From assembly GCF_005403045.1 (NCBI RefSeq), contig NZ_BJCL01000005.1, forward strand, positions 186,001 to 250,000: DNA of 64,000 nucleotides, read 5' to 3'. Under the pieces are notes generated by a model. The model did not search any database. It was not told the origin of the DNA and worked only from the letters and a program-made list of their open reading frames with translations. Positions 31,065 to 41,218 of the stretch are shown one piece after another; the stretch's first letter is position 1; the number at the start of each line of letters is the position of its first letter. The stretch comes from Pseudaquabacterium pictum. Lineage in GTDB: Bacteria > Pseudomonadota > Gammaproteobacteria > Burkholderiales > Burkholderiaceae_C. Made by a program: the position numbers and the translations under genes.

Positions 31065-32111
31065 ATGACCACCAACCCGCTGCGCGCCACCCTGCTGGCG
31101 CTCTCCCTGACGTTGCCGATGGTGCCCGCCACGGTGCTGGCCCAGGATGTGACCGGTGCCGGCGCCACCTTCCCGGCGCCCGTGTACGCCAAGTGGGCCG
31201 ACGCCTACAACAAGGCCACCGGCGCCCGCATCAACTACCAGTCGGTCGGCTCCGGTGCCGGCATCCGCCAGATCAAGGCCAAGACGGTCGATTTCGGCGC
31301 CACCGACATGCCGCTGACCGACGAAGAGCTGGCCAAGGACGGCCTGCTGCAGTTCCCCACCGTGATCGGCGGCGTGGTGCCGGTGATCAACATCAAGGGC
31401 ATCGCCCCGGGCCAGGTCAAGCTGACCGGCGCCGTGCTGGGCGACATCTACCTGGGCAAGGTGACCAAGTGGAACGACGCCGCGCTGACCGCGCTGAACC
31501 CCGGCGTGCCGCTGCCTGATGCCGAGATCTCGGTGGTGCGCCGTGCCGACGGCTCGGGCACCAGCTTCATCTTCACCAACTACCTGAGCAAGGTGAACGC
31601 CGAGTGGAAGGCCAAGGTCGGCGAGGGCACGGCGGTGAACTGGCCGGTGGGCGCGGGCGGCAAGGGCAATGAAGGCGTGGCCGCCTTCGTGCAGCGCCTG
31701 CCCAACTCGATCGGCTATGTCGAGTACGCCTACGTCAAGCAGAACAAGATGACGTTCACGCTGATGCGCAACAAGGATGGTCAGTTCGTCGCGCCTGACG
31801 ACACCGCCTTCAAGGCCGCCGCCGCCGGTGCCGACTGGAACAAGACCTTCTACCAGATCACCACCGACCAGCCCGGAAAGACCGCCTGGCCGCTGACCAA
31901 CCCGACCTACATCCTGATGTACAAGACCCAGGACAAGCCGGCCAGCGGCTCCAACGCGCTGAAGTTCTTCGACTGGGCGTTCACCAACGGCGACAAGGCC
32001 GCCGACGACCTGGACTACGTGCCGCTGCCGGATTCGGTCAAGGCCCTGGTGCGCAAGCAGTGGGAAACCCAGATCAAGGATGCCGGCGGCAAGCCTGTGG
32101 CCTTCAAGTGA
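31065..32111 (+). CDS. pstS: Phosphate ABC transporter substrate-binding protein PstS
   Basis: Periplasmic high-affinity phosphate receptor of 348 residues with a signal peptide (about 1-26, ending VLAQ). Phosphate-binding sequence is visible in VTGAGATFPAPVYAKW, GSGAGIRQIKAKTVDFGATD and RRADGSGTSFIFTNYL. First gene of the pstSCAB-phoU-phoB-phoR operon and directly downstream of Pho boxes. ATG 31065 is chosen for the signal peptide; the frame is open upstream only by chance. Confidence 0.97.
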   Translation: MTTNPLRATLLALSLTLPMVPATVLAQDVTGAGATFPAPVYAKWADAYNKATGARINYQSVGSGAGIRQIKAKTVDFGATDMPLTDEELAKDGLLQFPTVIGGVVPVINIKGIAPGQVKLTGAVLGDIYLGKVTKWNDAALTALNPGVPLPDAEISVVRRADGSGTSFIFTNYLSKVNAEWKAKVGEGTAVNWPVGAGGKGNEGVAAFVQRLPNSIGYVEYAYVKQNKMTFTLMRNKDGQFVAPDDTAFKAAAAGADWNKTFYQITTDQPGKTAWPLTNPTYILMYKTQDKPASGSNALKFFDWAFTNGDKAADDLDYVPLPDSVKALVRKQWETQIKDAGGKPVAFK

Positions 32112-32174
32112 CGCCTGCGGGCTGACCGGGCGCAGCAGCAGCGCACTTCTCCCCTACAGTCGCGTGGAGCCACC

Positions 32175-33182
32175 GTGGCCGCAACCTTCCCCGCCAATCC
32201 AGCCACTGACCGCGTGACACCACAGCAGCAGCCCCCCCAGCGCCGCCGCGTCGCCCCCTGGGGTGACGCGTTGTTCTCTGGCCTGGCCCATGGCGCCGCC
32301 TGGCTCACCTTGGCCCTGATGGCCGGCATCATCGTCTCGCTGTTCGTTGGCGCGGCGCCGGCCATCCAGGAGTTCGGCCTGGGCTTCCTGTGGTCCACCG
32401 AATGGGATCCGGTCAAGGAGAAGTTCGGCGGCCTGGTGATGATCTACGGCACGCTGATGACGTCGTTCATCGCGCTGGTCATCGCCGTGCCGGTGAGCTT
32501 CGGCATCGCGCTGTTCCTCACCGAGATGTCGCCCGGCTGGCTGAAGCGGCCGCTGGGCATCGCCATCGAGCTGCTGGCGGCGGTGCCGTCCATCGTGTAC
32601 GGCATGTGGGGCCTGCTGGTGTTCAGCCCCATCCTCAGCACCTATGTGCAGCAGCCGCTGCAGAAGCTGCTCAAGGGCGTGCCCTTCCTGGAAACCCTGG
32701 TCTCCGGCGCGCCGGTGGGCATCGGCATCCTGTCGGCCGGCATCATCCTGGCGATCATGGTCATCCCGTTCATCGCGGCGGTGATGCGCGACGTGTTTGA
32801 GGTGACGCCACCGATGTTGAAGGAATCGGCCTACGGCCTGGGTGCCACCACCTGGGAGGTGGTGTCCAAGGTGGTGCTGCCGTACACCAAGACCGGCGTG
32901 GTCGGCGGCATCATGCTGGGGCTGGGCCGCGCGCTGGGCGAGACCATGGCGGTCACCTTCGTGATCGGCAACTTCAACCAGCTGGATTCGCTGTCGCTGT
33001 TCGAGGCTGCCAACAGCATCACCTCGGCACTGGCCAATGAATTTGCCGAAGCAGGCGAAGGTCTGCACCAGGCCTCGCTGATCTACCTCGGCCTGGTGCT
33101 GTTCTTCATCACCTTTGTCGTGCTCAGCCTGTCCAAGCTGCTGCTGACCCGCCTGCGCAAGAACGAGGGCACCCGCTCATGA
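32175..33182 (+). CDS. pstC: Phosphate ABC transporter permease PstC
   Basis: Inner-membrane permease of 335 residues. A hydrophilic N-terminal tail of about 40 residues is followed by six transmembrane helices and the ABC permease loop ([23 protein letters not shown] in the EAA region). It pairs with PstA as the membrane channel for phosphate. The start is GTG 32175, with GTGGAG before it. Its stop overlaps the ATG of pstA. Confidence 0.95.
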   Translation: MAATFPANPATDRVTPQQQPPQRRRVAPWGDALFSGLAHGAAWLTLALMAGIIVSLFVGAAPAIQEFGLGFLWSTEWDPVKEKFGGLVMIYGTLMTSFIALVIAVPVSFGIALFLTEMSPGWLKRPLGIAIELLAAVPSIVYGMWGLLVFSPILSTYVQQPLQKLLKGVPFLETLVSGAPVGIGILSAGIILAIMVIPFIAAVMRDVFEVTPPMLKESAYGLGATTWEVVSKVVLPYTKTGVVGGIMLGLGRALGETMAVTFVIGNFNQLDSLSLFEAANSITSALANEFAEAGEGLHQASLIYLGLVLFFITFVVLSLSKLLLTRLRKNEGTRS

Positions 33183-34063
33183 GCGTCAACGCCGCCGCCG
33201 CCTTCACGCCTGCCCAGCAGGCCAGCCGTCTGGCCATGCACCGCCGCCGCAAGGTGGTGAACGTGATCGCGCTCACCCTGTCGCTCAGCGCCATGGCCTT
33301 CGGCCTGTTCTGGCTGGTCTGGATCCTGATCGAGACCTTCCGTCTCGGTGTGGGCGGCCTGAACCTGGCGGTGTTCACCGAGATGACGCCGCCGCCGCAG
33401 GCCGAGGGCGGCCTGGCCAATGCGATCTTCGGCTCCATCACCATGGCCGGCCTGGCCACGCTGCTGGGCACGCCCATCGGCGTGATGGCCGGCATCTACC
33501 TGGCCGAATACGGCCAGAAGACCTGGCTGGGCGCCATCACCCGCTTCATCAACGACATCCTGTTGTCGGCGCCGTCGATCGTGATCGGCCTGTTCATCTA
33601 TGCCGCGGTGGTGGCGCAGGTCAAGAGCTTCTCCGGCTTTGCCGGCGTGCTGGCCCTGGCGCTGATCGTGATCCCGGTGGTCATCCGCCAGACCGAGAAC
33701 ATGCTCAGCCTGATCCCCAACGCCCTGCGCGAGGCCGCCTATGCGCTGGGCACGCCGAAGTGGAAGGTGATCTCGGCGGTGACGCTGAAGGCATCGCGGG
33801 CCGGCATCATCACCGGCATCATGCTGGCGGTGGCCCGCATCGCGGGCGAGACGGCACCGCTGCTGTTCACCGCGCTGTCCAACCAGTTCTGGACCAGCGA
33901 CCTGCGCGAGCCCATGGCCAGCCTGCCGGTGACGATCTTCAAGTTCGCGATGAGCCCGTATGAGAACTGGCAGAAGCTGGCCTGGGCCGGCGTCTTCCTG
34001 ATCACGCTGGGCGTGCTGGCACTGAACATCCTGGCCCGCGTGCTGTTCCGCAACAAGCACTGA
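33179..34063 (+). CDS. pstA: Phosphate ABC transporter permease PstA
   Basis: Second membrane subunit of the phosphate importer, 294 residues with six predicted helices. The EAA-type loop [21 protein letters not shown] that contacts the ATPase is at about residue 185, and [15 protein letters not shown] follows. The start overlaps the pstC stop (ATGA), so the two permeases are made in step. The N-terminal Ala/Gln-rich tail is slightly longer than in E. coli. Confidence 0.96.
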   Translation: MSVNAAAAFTPAQQASRLAMHRRRKVVNVIALTLSLSAMAFGLFWLVWILIETFRLGVGGLNLAVFTEMTPPPQAEGGLANAIFGSITMAGLATLLGTPIGVMAGIYLAEYGQKTWLGAITRFINDILLSAPSIVIGLFIYAAVVAQVKSFSGFAGVLALALIVIPVVIRQTENMLSLIPNALREAAYALGTPKWKVISAVTLKASRAGIITGIMLAVARIAGETAPLLFTALSNQFWTSDLREPMASLPVTIFKFAMSPYENWQKLAWAGVFLITLGVLALNILARVLFRNKH

Positions 34064-34090
34064 CCGGCTCCCGCACAAGGTTCGAAGACC

Positions 34091-34876
34091 ATGGATTCCT
34101 CCGTCTCCACCCCGATCACCGAGCGCGCCAAGATCTCGGTGCGCGATCTCAACTTCTACTACGGCGGCTTCCAGGCGCTGAAGAAGATCAACCTCGACCT
34201 GCCCGAGAAGAAGGTCACCGCCTTCATCGGCCCGTCGGGTTGCGGCAAGAGCACGCTGCTGCGCATCTTCAACCGCATGTTCGAGCTCTACCCCGAGCAG
34301 CGCGCCGAAGGCCAGATCCTGCTCGACGGCACCGACCTGCTGGACAAGAAGGTGGACGTGAGCCTGATCGGCGCCAAGGTGGGCATGGTGTTCCAGAAGC
34401 CGACGCCGTTCCCGATGTCGATCTACGACAACATCGCCTTCGGCGTGAAGCTGTTCGAGACCCTGCCGCGCATCGAGATGGACGAGCGGGTGGAATGGGC
34501 GCTGCGCAAGGCCGCGCTGTGGAACGAGGTCAAGGACAAGCTCGACCAGAGCGGCTCCGGCCTGTCCGGCGGCCAGCAGCAACGGCTGTGCATCGCCCGC
34601 GGCATCGCCATCAAGCCCGAGGTGCTGCTGCTCGATGAACCCTGCTCGGCACTCGACCCGATCTCCACCGGCAAGATCGAGGAATTGATCCACGAGCTGA
34701 AGAACGACTACACCGTGCTCATCGTCACCCACAACATGCAGCAGGCGGCGCGGTGCAGCGACTACACCGCCTACATGTACCTGGGCGACCTGATCGAGTT
34801 CGGCCCCACCAACGACGTGTTCACCAAGCCCAAGCGCAAGGACACCGAGGACTACATCACCGGCCGGTTCGGTTGA
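34091..34876 (+). CDS. pstB: Phosphate ABC transporter ATP-binding protein PstB
   Basis: ATPase of the Pst importer, 261 residues. Walker A is [15 protein letters not shown] at about 44-58, the ABC signature [15 protein letters not shown] at about 158, Walker [13 protein letters not shown] and the switch His in THNMQQAAR. The ending [11 protein letters not shown] is characteristic of PstB. With PstSCA and PhoU it also forms the phosphate-sensing complex that controls PhoR. Confidence 0.98.
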   Translation: MDSSVSTPITERAKISVRDLNFYYGGFQALKKINLDLPEKKVTAFIGPSGCGKSTLLRIFNRMFELYPEQRAEGQILLDGTDLLDKKVDVSLIGAKVGMVFQKPTPFPMSIYDNIAFGVKLFETLPRIEMDERVEWALRKAALWNEVKDKLDQSGSGLSGGQQQRLCIARGIAIKPEVLLLDEPCSALDPISTGKIEELIHELKNDYTVLIVTHNMQQAARCSDYTAYMYLGDLIEFGPTNDVFTKPKRKDTEDYITGRFG

Positions 34877-34893
34877 TTCGAGAGGCATCCAGC

Positions 34894-35601
34894 ATGACCG
34901 ACAAGCATCTGTCCACCCAGTTCGACAACGAGTTGTCCGGCATCTCCACGCGGGTGCTGGAGATGGGCGGCCTGGTGGAAAGCCAGGTGGCGCAGGCGGT
35001 CTACGCGCTGTCCACCTTCAGCGGCGACGTCGCCACCCAGGTGCTCAAGGCCGAGGAGCGCGTCAACCAGATGGAGATGGAGATCGACCGCGATCTGTCG
35101 ACCATCATCGCCCGGCGCCAGCCCACGGCGCGTGACCTGCGCCTGCTGATCGCCGTCTCCAAGACCATCGCCAACCTCGAGCGCATCGGCGACGAGGCGG
35201 CGCGCATCGCCCGCACGGTGCAGCGGCTGCTGAACTCGGGCGTGTCCAGCCGCATGCGCCTGCCGGTGGGCGACCTGACCTTCGAGTGCGAGCTGGCCAC
35301 CAAGCAGCTGCGCAAGGTGCTGGATGCCTTCGCCCGCCTGGACACCGATGCCGCGGTGGAAGTGCTGCGCCACGATGACCAGATCGACCAGGAGTTCGAC
35401 GGCCTGATGCGCAAGCTGATCACCTACATGATGGAAGACCCGCGCACCATCTCGTCGTCCATCGACCTGGTGTTCGTGGCCAAGGCCATCGAGCGGGTGG
35501 GCGACCATGCCAAGAACCTGGCCGAGCAGATCATCTACATCGTCAAGGGGACCGACGTGCGCCACAACCCGGTGGACACCGTCGAGAACCTGGTGCGCTG
35601 A
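34894..35601 (+). CDS. phoU: Phosphate signalling regulator PhoU
   Basis: Cytoplasmic metal-binding protein that links Pst transporter state to PhoR and keeps the Pho regulon off when phosphate is ample. The 235-residue protein consists of two three-helix bundles, with conserved acidic runs such as EMEIDRDLSTIIARRQPTAR-like sequence near residue 60 and DQIDQEFDGLMRKLITYM near 160. ATG 34894 has GAGAGG upstream. It lies between pstB and phoB, its standard place in this operon type. Confidence 0.96.
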   Translation: MTDKHLSTQFDNELSGISTRVLEMGGLVESQVAQAVYALSTFSGDVATQVLKAEERVNQMEMEIDRDLSTIIARRQPTARDLRLLIAVSKTIANLERIGDEAARIARTVQRLLNSGVSSRMRLPVGDLTFECELATKQLRKVLDAFARLDTDAAVEVLRHDDQIDQEFDGLMRKLITYMMEDPRTISSSIDLVFVAKAIERVGDHAKNLAEQIIYIVKGTDVRHNPVDTVENLVR

Positions 35602-35616
35602 GCGCAGGAGCGATCC

Positions 35617-36330
35617 ATGAGTCGAATCGTGGTGGTCGAGGATGAATCGGCGATTGCCGAGCTGATCGCGATCAACTTGCGCCATGCCGGGCATGAGGTG
35701 ACGCTGGCCGCCAGCGCCGAGCAGGCGCAGCGCGCCATCGATGCCGTGCTGCCGGACCTGGTGGTGCTGGACTGGATGCTGCCCGGCCAGAGCGGCCTGG
35801 CCCTGGCCCGGCAATGGCGGGCCAGCGAGCGCACCCGCGAGCTGCCCATCATCATGCTGACCGCCCGCAGCGAAGAGGCCGACAAGGTGGCCGGGCTGGA
35901 TGCCGGCGCCGATGACTACCTGAGCAAGCCGTTCTCGACCAACGAGCTGATGGCCCGCATCCGCGCGGTGCTGCGCCGCAAGGCGCCCGAGGCACTGGAG
36001 GACATGGTCGAGGTTGCCGGCCTGCGGCTCGACCCGGCCACCCGCCGCATCAGCCGCCGCACCGGCGCCGGCGAGGTCGACCTGAAGATGGGGCCGACCG
36101 AGTTCCGTCTGCTGCATTTCCTGATGACCCACCCCGAGCGGGTGCACAGCCGGGCCCAGCTGCTCGACCGCGTCTGGGGCGACCATGTGTTCATCGAAGA
36201 GCGCACGGAGGATGTGCATGTCAAGCGCCTGCGCGAGGCGCTGGCCCCGGCCCAGGCTGCGGGCATGATCGAGACGGTGCGCGGGGCCGGGTACCGCCTC
36301 ACCCAGCACGTCCCTGCGCTGCAGGCCTGA
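35617..36330 (+). CDS. phoB: Phosphate regulon response regulator PhoB
   Basis: OmpR-family activator of 237 residues that binds Pho boxes such as those before pstS. The receiver domain has acidic residues in VVEDESAI, phosphoacceptor Asp52 (VVLDWMLPG) and switch Lys in DYLSKPFSTNEL. The winged-helix domain (about 130-230) has LKMGPTEFRLLHFLM and RTEDVHVKRLREAL. Placement between phoU and phoR and presence of Pho boxes upstream of pstS indicate positive autoregulation of the whole operon. Confidence 0.96.
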   Translation: MSRIVVVEDESAIAELIAINLRHAGHEVTLAASAEQAQRAIDAVLPDLVVLDWMLPGQSGLALARQWRASERTRELPIIMLTARSEEADKVAGLDAGADDYLSKPFSTNELMARIRAVLRRKAPEALEDMVEVAGLRLDPATRRISRRTGAGEVDLKMGPTEFRLLHFLMTHPERVHSRAQLLDRVWGDHVFIEERTEDVHVKRLREALAPAQAAGMIETVRGAGYRLTQHVPALQA

Positions 36331-36354
36331 GGCCCGGCGCCTGCAGACCGCTTG

Positions 36355-37704
36355 ATGGCCTGGTTCCTGCCGCGCCTGCTGGCGTCGTTCCTGGCGCTCA
36401 CCCTGGGCGGCGCGCTGGGCGTGCTGGCCGGGGCGCTGCTGCGCTCGCCGGCCATCGGCGCCGTGGTGGGTGCCGGCTCGGCCGTGGGCATGGTGGTGCT
36501 GCGCGATGCACTGCATGCCGGCCGGCTGATGCGCTGGCTGCGCGACGGCCAGAACGGCGATGCGCCGCGCGATGCCGGCCTGTGGGGCGAGCTGGGTTAC
36601 CGCATCGAACGCGCGCTGCGCCAGCGCGAGCAGGCGCTGGCAGTCGAGCACCAGCGGCTGGCCGAGTTCCTGTCGGCCATCGAGGCCTCACCCAACGGCG
36701 TGCTGCTGCTGGATGCCGACGATCACATCGCCTGGTGCAGCGCCGTGGCGGCCGACCACCTGGACCTGGACGCCCAGCGCGACCTGCGCCAGCCGGTGAC
36801 CAACCTGGTGCGCATGCCGGCCTTCGTCGCCTACCTGCAGGACGGCGCCTGGCGCGAGCCCATCACCCTGGCCGCACCCGGCGGCCGCGGTACGCTGCAG
36901 GTGGTGGTGCGCGGCTACGGCGACCGACAGAAGCTGGTGATCACCCAGGACGTCACCGAACGCCTGCGCGCCGAGTCGATGCGGCGTGATTTCGTCGCCA
37001 ACGTCTCGCACGAGATCCGCACGCCACTGACCGTGCTGGCCGGTTTCGTCGAGACCATGGCCAGCCTGCCGCTGAGCGGTGCCGAGCGCGGCCGCGTCAT
37101 CACCCTGATGCAGCAGCAGACCGACCGCATGCAGGTGCTGGTGGCCGACCTGCTGCAGCTGGCCCAGCTGGAAGGCAGCCCGCGGCCGCCGGCCGACCGC
37201 TGGACGCCGCTGGGCCCGCTGCTGCAGCGCGCCGCCGACGACGCCCGTCGCCTGTCGGCCGGCCGGCACCTGGTGGCGGTGGACGCGCCCGAGGGCATCG
37301 ATCTGGCCGGTCTGGACACCGAGCTGCTCAGCGCGGTGGCCAACCTGGCCACCAATGCCGTGCGCTACACGCCAGCCGAGGGCCAGATCCACATCGGCTG
37401 GCGCCAGCGCCCCGACGGCCAGGGCGAGATCGAGGTGCGCGACACCGGCATCGGCATCGCCCGCGAGCACCTGCCGCGGCTGACCGAGCGCTTCTACCGC
37501 GTCGACGGCAGCCGCTCGCGCGACACTGGTGGCACCGGGCTCGGCCTGTCGATCGTCAAGCATGTGGTGCAGCGCCATGGCGGCTCGCTGGAGATCGACA
37601 GCGAGCCCGGCAAGGGCTCGCGCTTCCGGCTGCTGCTGCCCGCCGGCCGGGTGCGCCAGGCGGCTGCCGTGCCGCAGACCGGCGAGACGGCCGGCACGGC
37701 GTGA
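36355..37704 (+). CDS. phoR: Phosphate regulon sensor kinase PhoR
   Basis: Membrane histidine kinase of 449 residues that phosphorylates PhoB under phosphate limitation. Two N-terminal hydrophobic segments (about 5-50) form the anchor without a large periplasmic domain, followed by a PAS domain (about 100-205), HisKA with His219 (NVSHEIRTPLTVLAGFVETM) and an HATPase with DTGIGI and GLGLSIVKH. The PAS region is where signals from PhoU/PstB are thought to enter. ATG 36355 directly follows an in-frame TTG; the ATG is preferred. Confidence 0.95.
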   Translation: MAWFLPRLLASFLALTLGGALGVLAGALLRSPAIGAVVGAGSAVGMVVLRDALHAGRLMRWLRDGQNGDAPRDAGLWGELGYRIERALRQREQALAVEHQRLAEFLSAIEASPNGVLLLDADDHIAWCSAVAADHLDLDAQRDLRQPVTNLVRMPAFVAYLQDGAWREPITLAAPGGRGTLQVVVRGYGDRQKLVITQDVTERLRAESMRRDFVANVSHEIRTPLTVLAGFVETMASLPLSGAERGRVITLMQQQTDRMQVLVADLLQLAQLEGSPRPPADRWTPLGPLLQRAADDARRLSAGRHLVAVDAPEGIDLAGLDTELLSAVANLATNAVRYTPAEGQIHIGWRQRPDGQGEIEVRDTGIGIAREHLPRLTERFYRVDGSRSRDTGGTGLGLSIVKHVVQRHGGSLEIDSEPGKGSRFRLLLPAGRVRQAAAVPQTGETAGTA

Positions 37705-37714
37705 GCCGGGCGCC

Positions 37715-39400
37715 TCAGCCCGGGCTGCGGCGGAAGACCACCACCGCCTCGCTGCGGTCAGTCGGCCGACGCTCGCGGGCCACTTCCTGCCAGCCCAGGG
37801 CGCGCTGCGTGGCCGCCAGTGCGTTGCCGCGCGCCAGGTCGGGCCCGCGCAATGGCAGCACCAGCATCAGCACCGGGCAGCGCCCGCGGGCGGCACGCGG
37901 CGTGGCATCCACCCGGCGCTGGCCGTGGAACTCCAGCGCCGCCACCAGCGATGGCGGCCCCTGCGGCACGGCGATGCACTGTCCGTCAGGCACATGGCGC
38001 ACCAGCCGTTCGGCCAGCGGGCGGTTGCTGCGGCCGTAGTCCAGCAGCGGCAGCCACAGCGTCATCAGCAGCAGCCAGACCAGGGCCACACCACCGGCCG
38101 GCAGCACCACGCTCTTCCAGATCACCGCGCGGTGGCGGCCGGTGCGCCAGCGCACCAGGCCCAGCCAGGCCAGTGTGGCGGCGGCGGCCAGCACCAGGCC
38201 GGGCCACGACATCTGCGGCGCAAAGCCCGGCGCCAGGCGCAGCACCGTGCCCAGCGCCTTGGCCGGCGTGCCGGTCTGCATCGCGGCATAGAACACCCAG
38301 ACGATGGCGGCGCAGACACTGAAGAAGAACACCGACAGCCAGTCGATCGCCGCCGCACCGCTGCGCTGCAGCGTGGGCAGGGCGAAGGCGGCCAGCACCG
38401 CAATGCCGGGCAGGCCCAGCATCAGCGCGCGGTCGGACCCGTCCATCGCCACGCTGGTGACGCCCGCCACCAGCAGCACCAGCAGCGGAATCGCCAGGTG
38501 GCGCTGCGCCAGGTGGCGGCGCCATTGCCACACCGTCCACAGCGCCAGCGGCCAGGCCGGCCACAGGAACCACAGCAGCAGCCGCGCCAGCGAGCCGACG
38601 TCCAGCGCTGGTGCCACCCGCCAGGCCCAGGCGCCGGACGGCCAGGCCAGCAGCGCGGCCAGCACGGTGGCGGCAGCCAGCCAGGGCCGCAGTGCCCGCA
38701 GCCCGGCGTCGGCGCTGCGCCAGAACAGCAGCAAGGCGCCGACTCCCAAGGCCACGGCCATGGCGGGCGCGCCGCAGGCGGCCAGCAGTGGCAGCGCAGC
38801 CAGCACGCCCAGGCGGGCCGGCCACACCCGGTGTGGCGCCGCTGCCCAGGCCCACTGCAGGCCGGCCACCGCCGCCAGCTGGGCCAGCTCGGGCGTGGTC
38901 TGGTGGCCCAGCTGCAGCAGGCCCAGGGTGGCGATCAGCACCAGCAGGGCGCCGTCGGCCATCGCGCGGGCGTAGTCGACCGGCGAGGCCTCGCCGCCGA
39001 AGGCGAAGGGCAACGGCTGCGCCGCGTCGCTGCGCGCCAGGTGGAAGGTCGCGTACCACACCGCCACCAGCGTCAGTACCAGCAGGGCGGCGAAGGGCAG
39101 GCGGGCCGCCAGCGCCGGGTCCAGCCAGCCGCTGCCGGCGCGGATGGCCAGCGCGCCGATCCAGTGCGGCAGCAGCGCGGCATCGGTGGGCACGCCGCCC
39201 AGCGCGGGCGCCAGCCAGGGTGCGCGGCCTTCGGCGATCGACAGCATCTGGCCGAAGGCCACCAGTTCGGCGCCGCGCCAGGGATCGCGCCCGAACAGCC
39301 CCGGCAGCACATAGGCGGCGCAGAACAGCAGCAGCGCCAGCCGCGGCAGGCGGCGCACGGCGTCCTGCGTCACCAGGGCGGGGTTGGGCTTGGGCGTCAC
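37715..39400 (-). CDS. GT-C-like polytopic membrane glycosyltransferase, putative
   Basis: Inner-membrane protein of about 561 residues with at least ten hydrophobic helices and a smaller C-terminal soluble part. The first loop (FGRDPWRGAELVAFGQMLS, followed by PWLAPALGGVP) resembles the PMT/ArnT-type (GT39/GT83) loop that carries catalytic acidic residues in lipid-linked sugar transferases. That is a similarity of pattern, not proof. The start is set at GTG 39400: seven bases before it is TATCAT on the minus strand and there is no Shine-Dalgarno, again suggesting a leaderless mRNA. It runs convergent with phoR, ten bases away, and lies downstream of rpmE behind a terminator. Acceptor unknown. 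Confidence 0.65.
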   Translation of the reverse strand: MTPKPNPALVTQDAVRRLPRLALLLFCAAYVLPGLFGRDPWRGAELVAFGQMLSIAEGRAPWLAPALGGVPTDAALLPHWIGALAIRAGSGWLDPALAARLPFAALLVLTLVAVWYATFHLARSDAAQPLPFAFGGEASPVDYARAMADGALLVLIATLGLLQLGHQTTPELAQLAAVAGLQWAWAAAPHRVWPARLGVLAALPLLAACGAPAMAVALGVGALLLFWRSADAGLRALRPWLAAATVLAALLAWPSGAWAWRVAPALDVGSLARLLLWFLWPAWPLALWTVWQWRRHLAQRHLAIPLLVLLVAGVTSVAMDGSDRALMLGLPGIAVLAAFALPTLQRSGAAAIDWLSVFFFSVCAAIVWVFYAAMQTGTPAKALGTVLRLAPGFAPQMSWPGLVLAAAATLAWLGLVRWRTGRHRAVIWKSVVLPAGGVALVWLLLMTLWLPLLDYGRSNRPLAERLVRHVPDGQCIAVPQGPPSLVAALEFHGQRRVDATPRAARGRCPVLMLVLPLRGPDLARGNALAATQRALGWQEVARERRPTDRSEAVVVFRRSPG

Positions 39401-39430
39401 CGGGGCGATGATAGGAGACGGGCGGGCATG

Positions 39431-39453
39431 AAAAAGGGCAGCCTGGGCTGCCC
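39431..39453 (-). terminator. Intrinsic terminator of rpmE
   Basis: A 7-bp GC stem (39436-39442 with 39447-39453) with a CTGG loop is followed on the minus strand by five T residues. It separates rpmE from the downstream membrane-protein gene, which therefore needs its own promoter. Confidence 0.85.
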
Positions 39454-39506
39454 TGATCTGGGGCGCCGGCGCCTGATGGCCAGGCTGCCGGTGCCGCGGT
39501 GGCCGT

Positions 39507-39779
39507 TCAGGCCGCCGACTTCTTGTTGATGCCGAGGCTGGCGAACTTGTTGCGGAACTTCTCGACGCGGCCGCCCAGGCTGTCCACGCTCTTCTGCGTG
39601 CCGGTGTAGAACGGGTGGGTTTCGCTGGTGGTTTCCAGCTTGACCAGCGGCAGCTCACGGCCGTCGTCCATCTTCACGGTTTCCTTGGTGGCCACCGTCG
39701 AGCGGGTGACGAACTTGAAGCCGTTGGACAGGTCCACGAAGCACACTTCGCGGTAGTTGGGGTGGATGCCGTCTTTCAT
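39507..39779 (-). CDS. rpmE2: 50S ribosomal protein L31 type B (zinc-independent)
   Basis: L31 bridges the ribosomal subunits. This 90-residue copy begins MKDGIHPNYREVCFVDLSNG and ends KKSAA; the longer form and the absence of the CxxC zinc cysteines (one Cys only, residue 13) define the C-minus type B paralog. In many bacteria that form is induced by Zur under zinc starvation, but I see no clear Zur box. A consensus TATAAT on the minus strand (39856-39861) gives a leader of about 70 bases. Intrinsic terminator downstream. Confidence 0.95.
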   Translation of the reverse strand: MKDGIHPNYREVCFVDLSNGFKFVTRSTVATKETVKMDDGRELPLVKLETTSETHPFYTGTQKSVDSLGGRVEKFRNKFASLGINKKSAA

Positions 39780-39855
39780 GGGAAACCTTTGAGCGCTGAT
39801 TGCCGGAAGCCACGCTGCACCATGCAGCGCACTTTCCCGAAGCGGAAAACCGCGG

Positions 39856-39861
39856 ATTATA
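39856..39861 (-). promoter_or_regulatory. -10 element of rpmE
   Basis: A consensus TATAAT on the minus strand; transcription would start near 39849, 70 bases before the ATG. It lies between the rho terminator and the L31 gene. Confidence 0.55.
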
Positions 39862-39916
39862 TGCTGACTTGGGGAGGGCTCTCACGGCCTCGCAGAGCTC
39901 GGCCCGTCCGGCAGGC

Positions 39917-39944
39917 GAGAAACAGTCCGCAGGGACTGTTTCCC
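39917..39944 (-). terminator. Intrinsic terminator of rho
   Basis: A 10-bp perfect stem (39919-39928 with 39933-39942) around GCAG, followed on the minus strand by TCTCGCC. The stem itself ends in TTTC. It closes the rho transcription unit without needing Rho. Confidence 0.65.
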
Positions 39945-39952
39945 GTCCGGCC

Positions 39953-41218
39953 TCACCCACCGCGCCGCATCATGTCGAAGAAGTCCAGGTTGTTCTTGGT
40001 CTGCTTCATCTTGTCGAGCACGAACTCCATCGCCTCGATTTCGTCCATGTTGTAGAGCAGCTTGCGCAGGATCCAGGTCTTCTGCAGGATTTCCGGCTTC
40101 AGCAGCAGCTCTTCGCGGCGGGTGCCGGTCTTGTTGATCAGGATCGACGGGTACACCCGCTTCTCGGCCATGCGGCGGTCGAGGTGGATCTCGCAGTTGC
40201 CGGTGCCCTTGAACTCTTCGTAGATCACCTCGTCCATGCGGCTGCCGGTGTCGATCAGCGCGGTGCCGATGATGGTCAGCGAACCGCCTTCCTCCACGTT
40301 GCGCGCGGCGCCGAAGAACCGCTTGGGCCGCTGCAGCGCGTTGGCGTCCACGCCGCCGGTCAGCACCTTGCCGCTGCTGGGCAGCACGTTGTTGTAGGCG
40401 CGTGCCAGGCGGGTGATCGAGTCGAGCAGGATCACCACGTCCTTGCGCATCTCGACCAGGCGCTTGGCCCGCTCGATCACCATCTCGGCCACCTGCACGT
40501 GGCGGGCGGCGGGCTCGTCGAAGGTGGAGGAGATGACCTCGCCGCGCACGGTGCGGATCATCTCGGTCACTTCTTCCGGCCGCTCGTCGACCAGCAGCAC
40601 GATCAGGTGGATCTCGGGATGGTTGGCCACCAGGGCATGCGCCATGTGCTGCATCATCACCGTCTTGCCGGTCTTGGGCTGGGCCACCAGCAGCGCGCGC
40701 TGGCCTTTGCCGATCGGCGCGATCAGGTCGATGATGCGGCTGGTGACGTTGTCTTCGCCCTTGTAGTTGTCACGTTCCAGCTTGAACGGCTCTTTCGGGA
40801 AGAGCGGCGTCAAGTTCTCGAACATGATCTTGTGCTTGCTCTCCTCCGGCGTGACGCCGTTCACCCGGTCGACCTTGACCAGGGCGAAGTAGCGCTCGCC
40901 GTCCTTGGGCACCCGCACCTCGCCCTCGATCAGGTCGCCGGTGTGCAGGTTGAAGCGGCGGATTTGGCTGGGCGACAGGTAGATGTCGTCGGTGCTGGCC
41001 ATGTAGCTGGCCTCGATCGAGCGCAGGAAGCCGAAGCCGTCGGGCAGCACTTCCAGCACGCCATCGCCGAACACCTGCTCGCCAGCCTTGGCGCGCTTCT
41101 TCATGATGGCGAACATCAGCTCCTGCTTGCGCAGGCGGGCGACGTTGTCGATCTCCAGCGCCTCGCCCATCGTGATGAGTGCGGAGACGTGGAGCGCCTT
41201 CAGTTCGGAAAGATGCAT
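39953..41218 (-). CDS. rho: Transcription termination factor Rho
   Basis: Hexameric RNA-dependent ATPase that terminates transcription. The 421-residue length matches E. coli (419). The N-terminal RNA-binding region has [20 protein letters not shown] and GFGFLRS, the primary-site cold-shock-like fold; Walker A is [11 protein letters not shown] near residue 175, Walker [17 protein letters not shown], and the Q/R loops lie in [20 protein letters not shown]. The start is the ATG at 41218, though the frame is open well upstream by bias. It follows trxA on the same strand with a leader of almost 290 bases. Confidence 0.98.
   Translation of the reverse strand: MHLSELKALHVSALITMGEALEIDNVARLRKQELMFAIMKKRAKAGEQVFGDGVLEVLPDGFGFLRSIEASYMASTDDIYLSPSQIRRFNLHTGDLIEGEVRVPKDGERYFALVKVDRVNGVTPEESKHKIMFENLTPLFPKEPFKLERDNYKGEDNVTSRIIDLIAPIGKGQRALLVAQPKTGKTVMMQHMAHALVANHPEIHLIVLLVDERPEEVTEMIRTVRGEVISSTFDEPAARHVQVAEMVIERAKRLVEMRKDVVILLDSITRLARAYNNVLPSSGKVLTGGVDANALQRPKRFFGAARNVEEGGSLTIIGTALIDTGSRMDEVIYEEFKGTGNCEIHLDRRMAEKRVYPSILINKTGTRREELLLKPEILQKTWILRKLLYNMDEIEAMEFVLDKMKQTKNNLDFFDMMRRGG

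Noticed and set aside
34753-34893. phoU starting at an upstream ATG inside pstB
   Set aside because: The added residues do not match PhoU, and ATG 34894 has GAGAGG before it and gives the family N-terminus.
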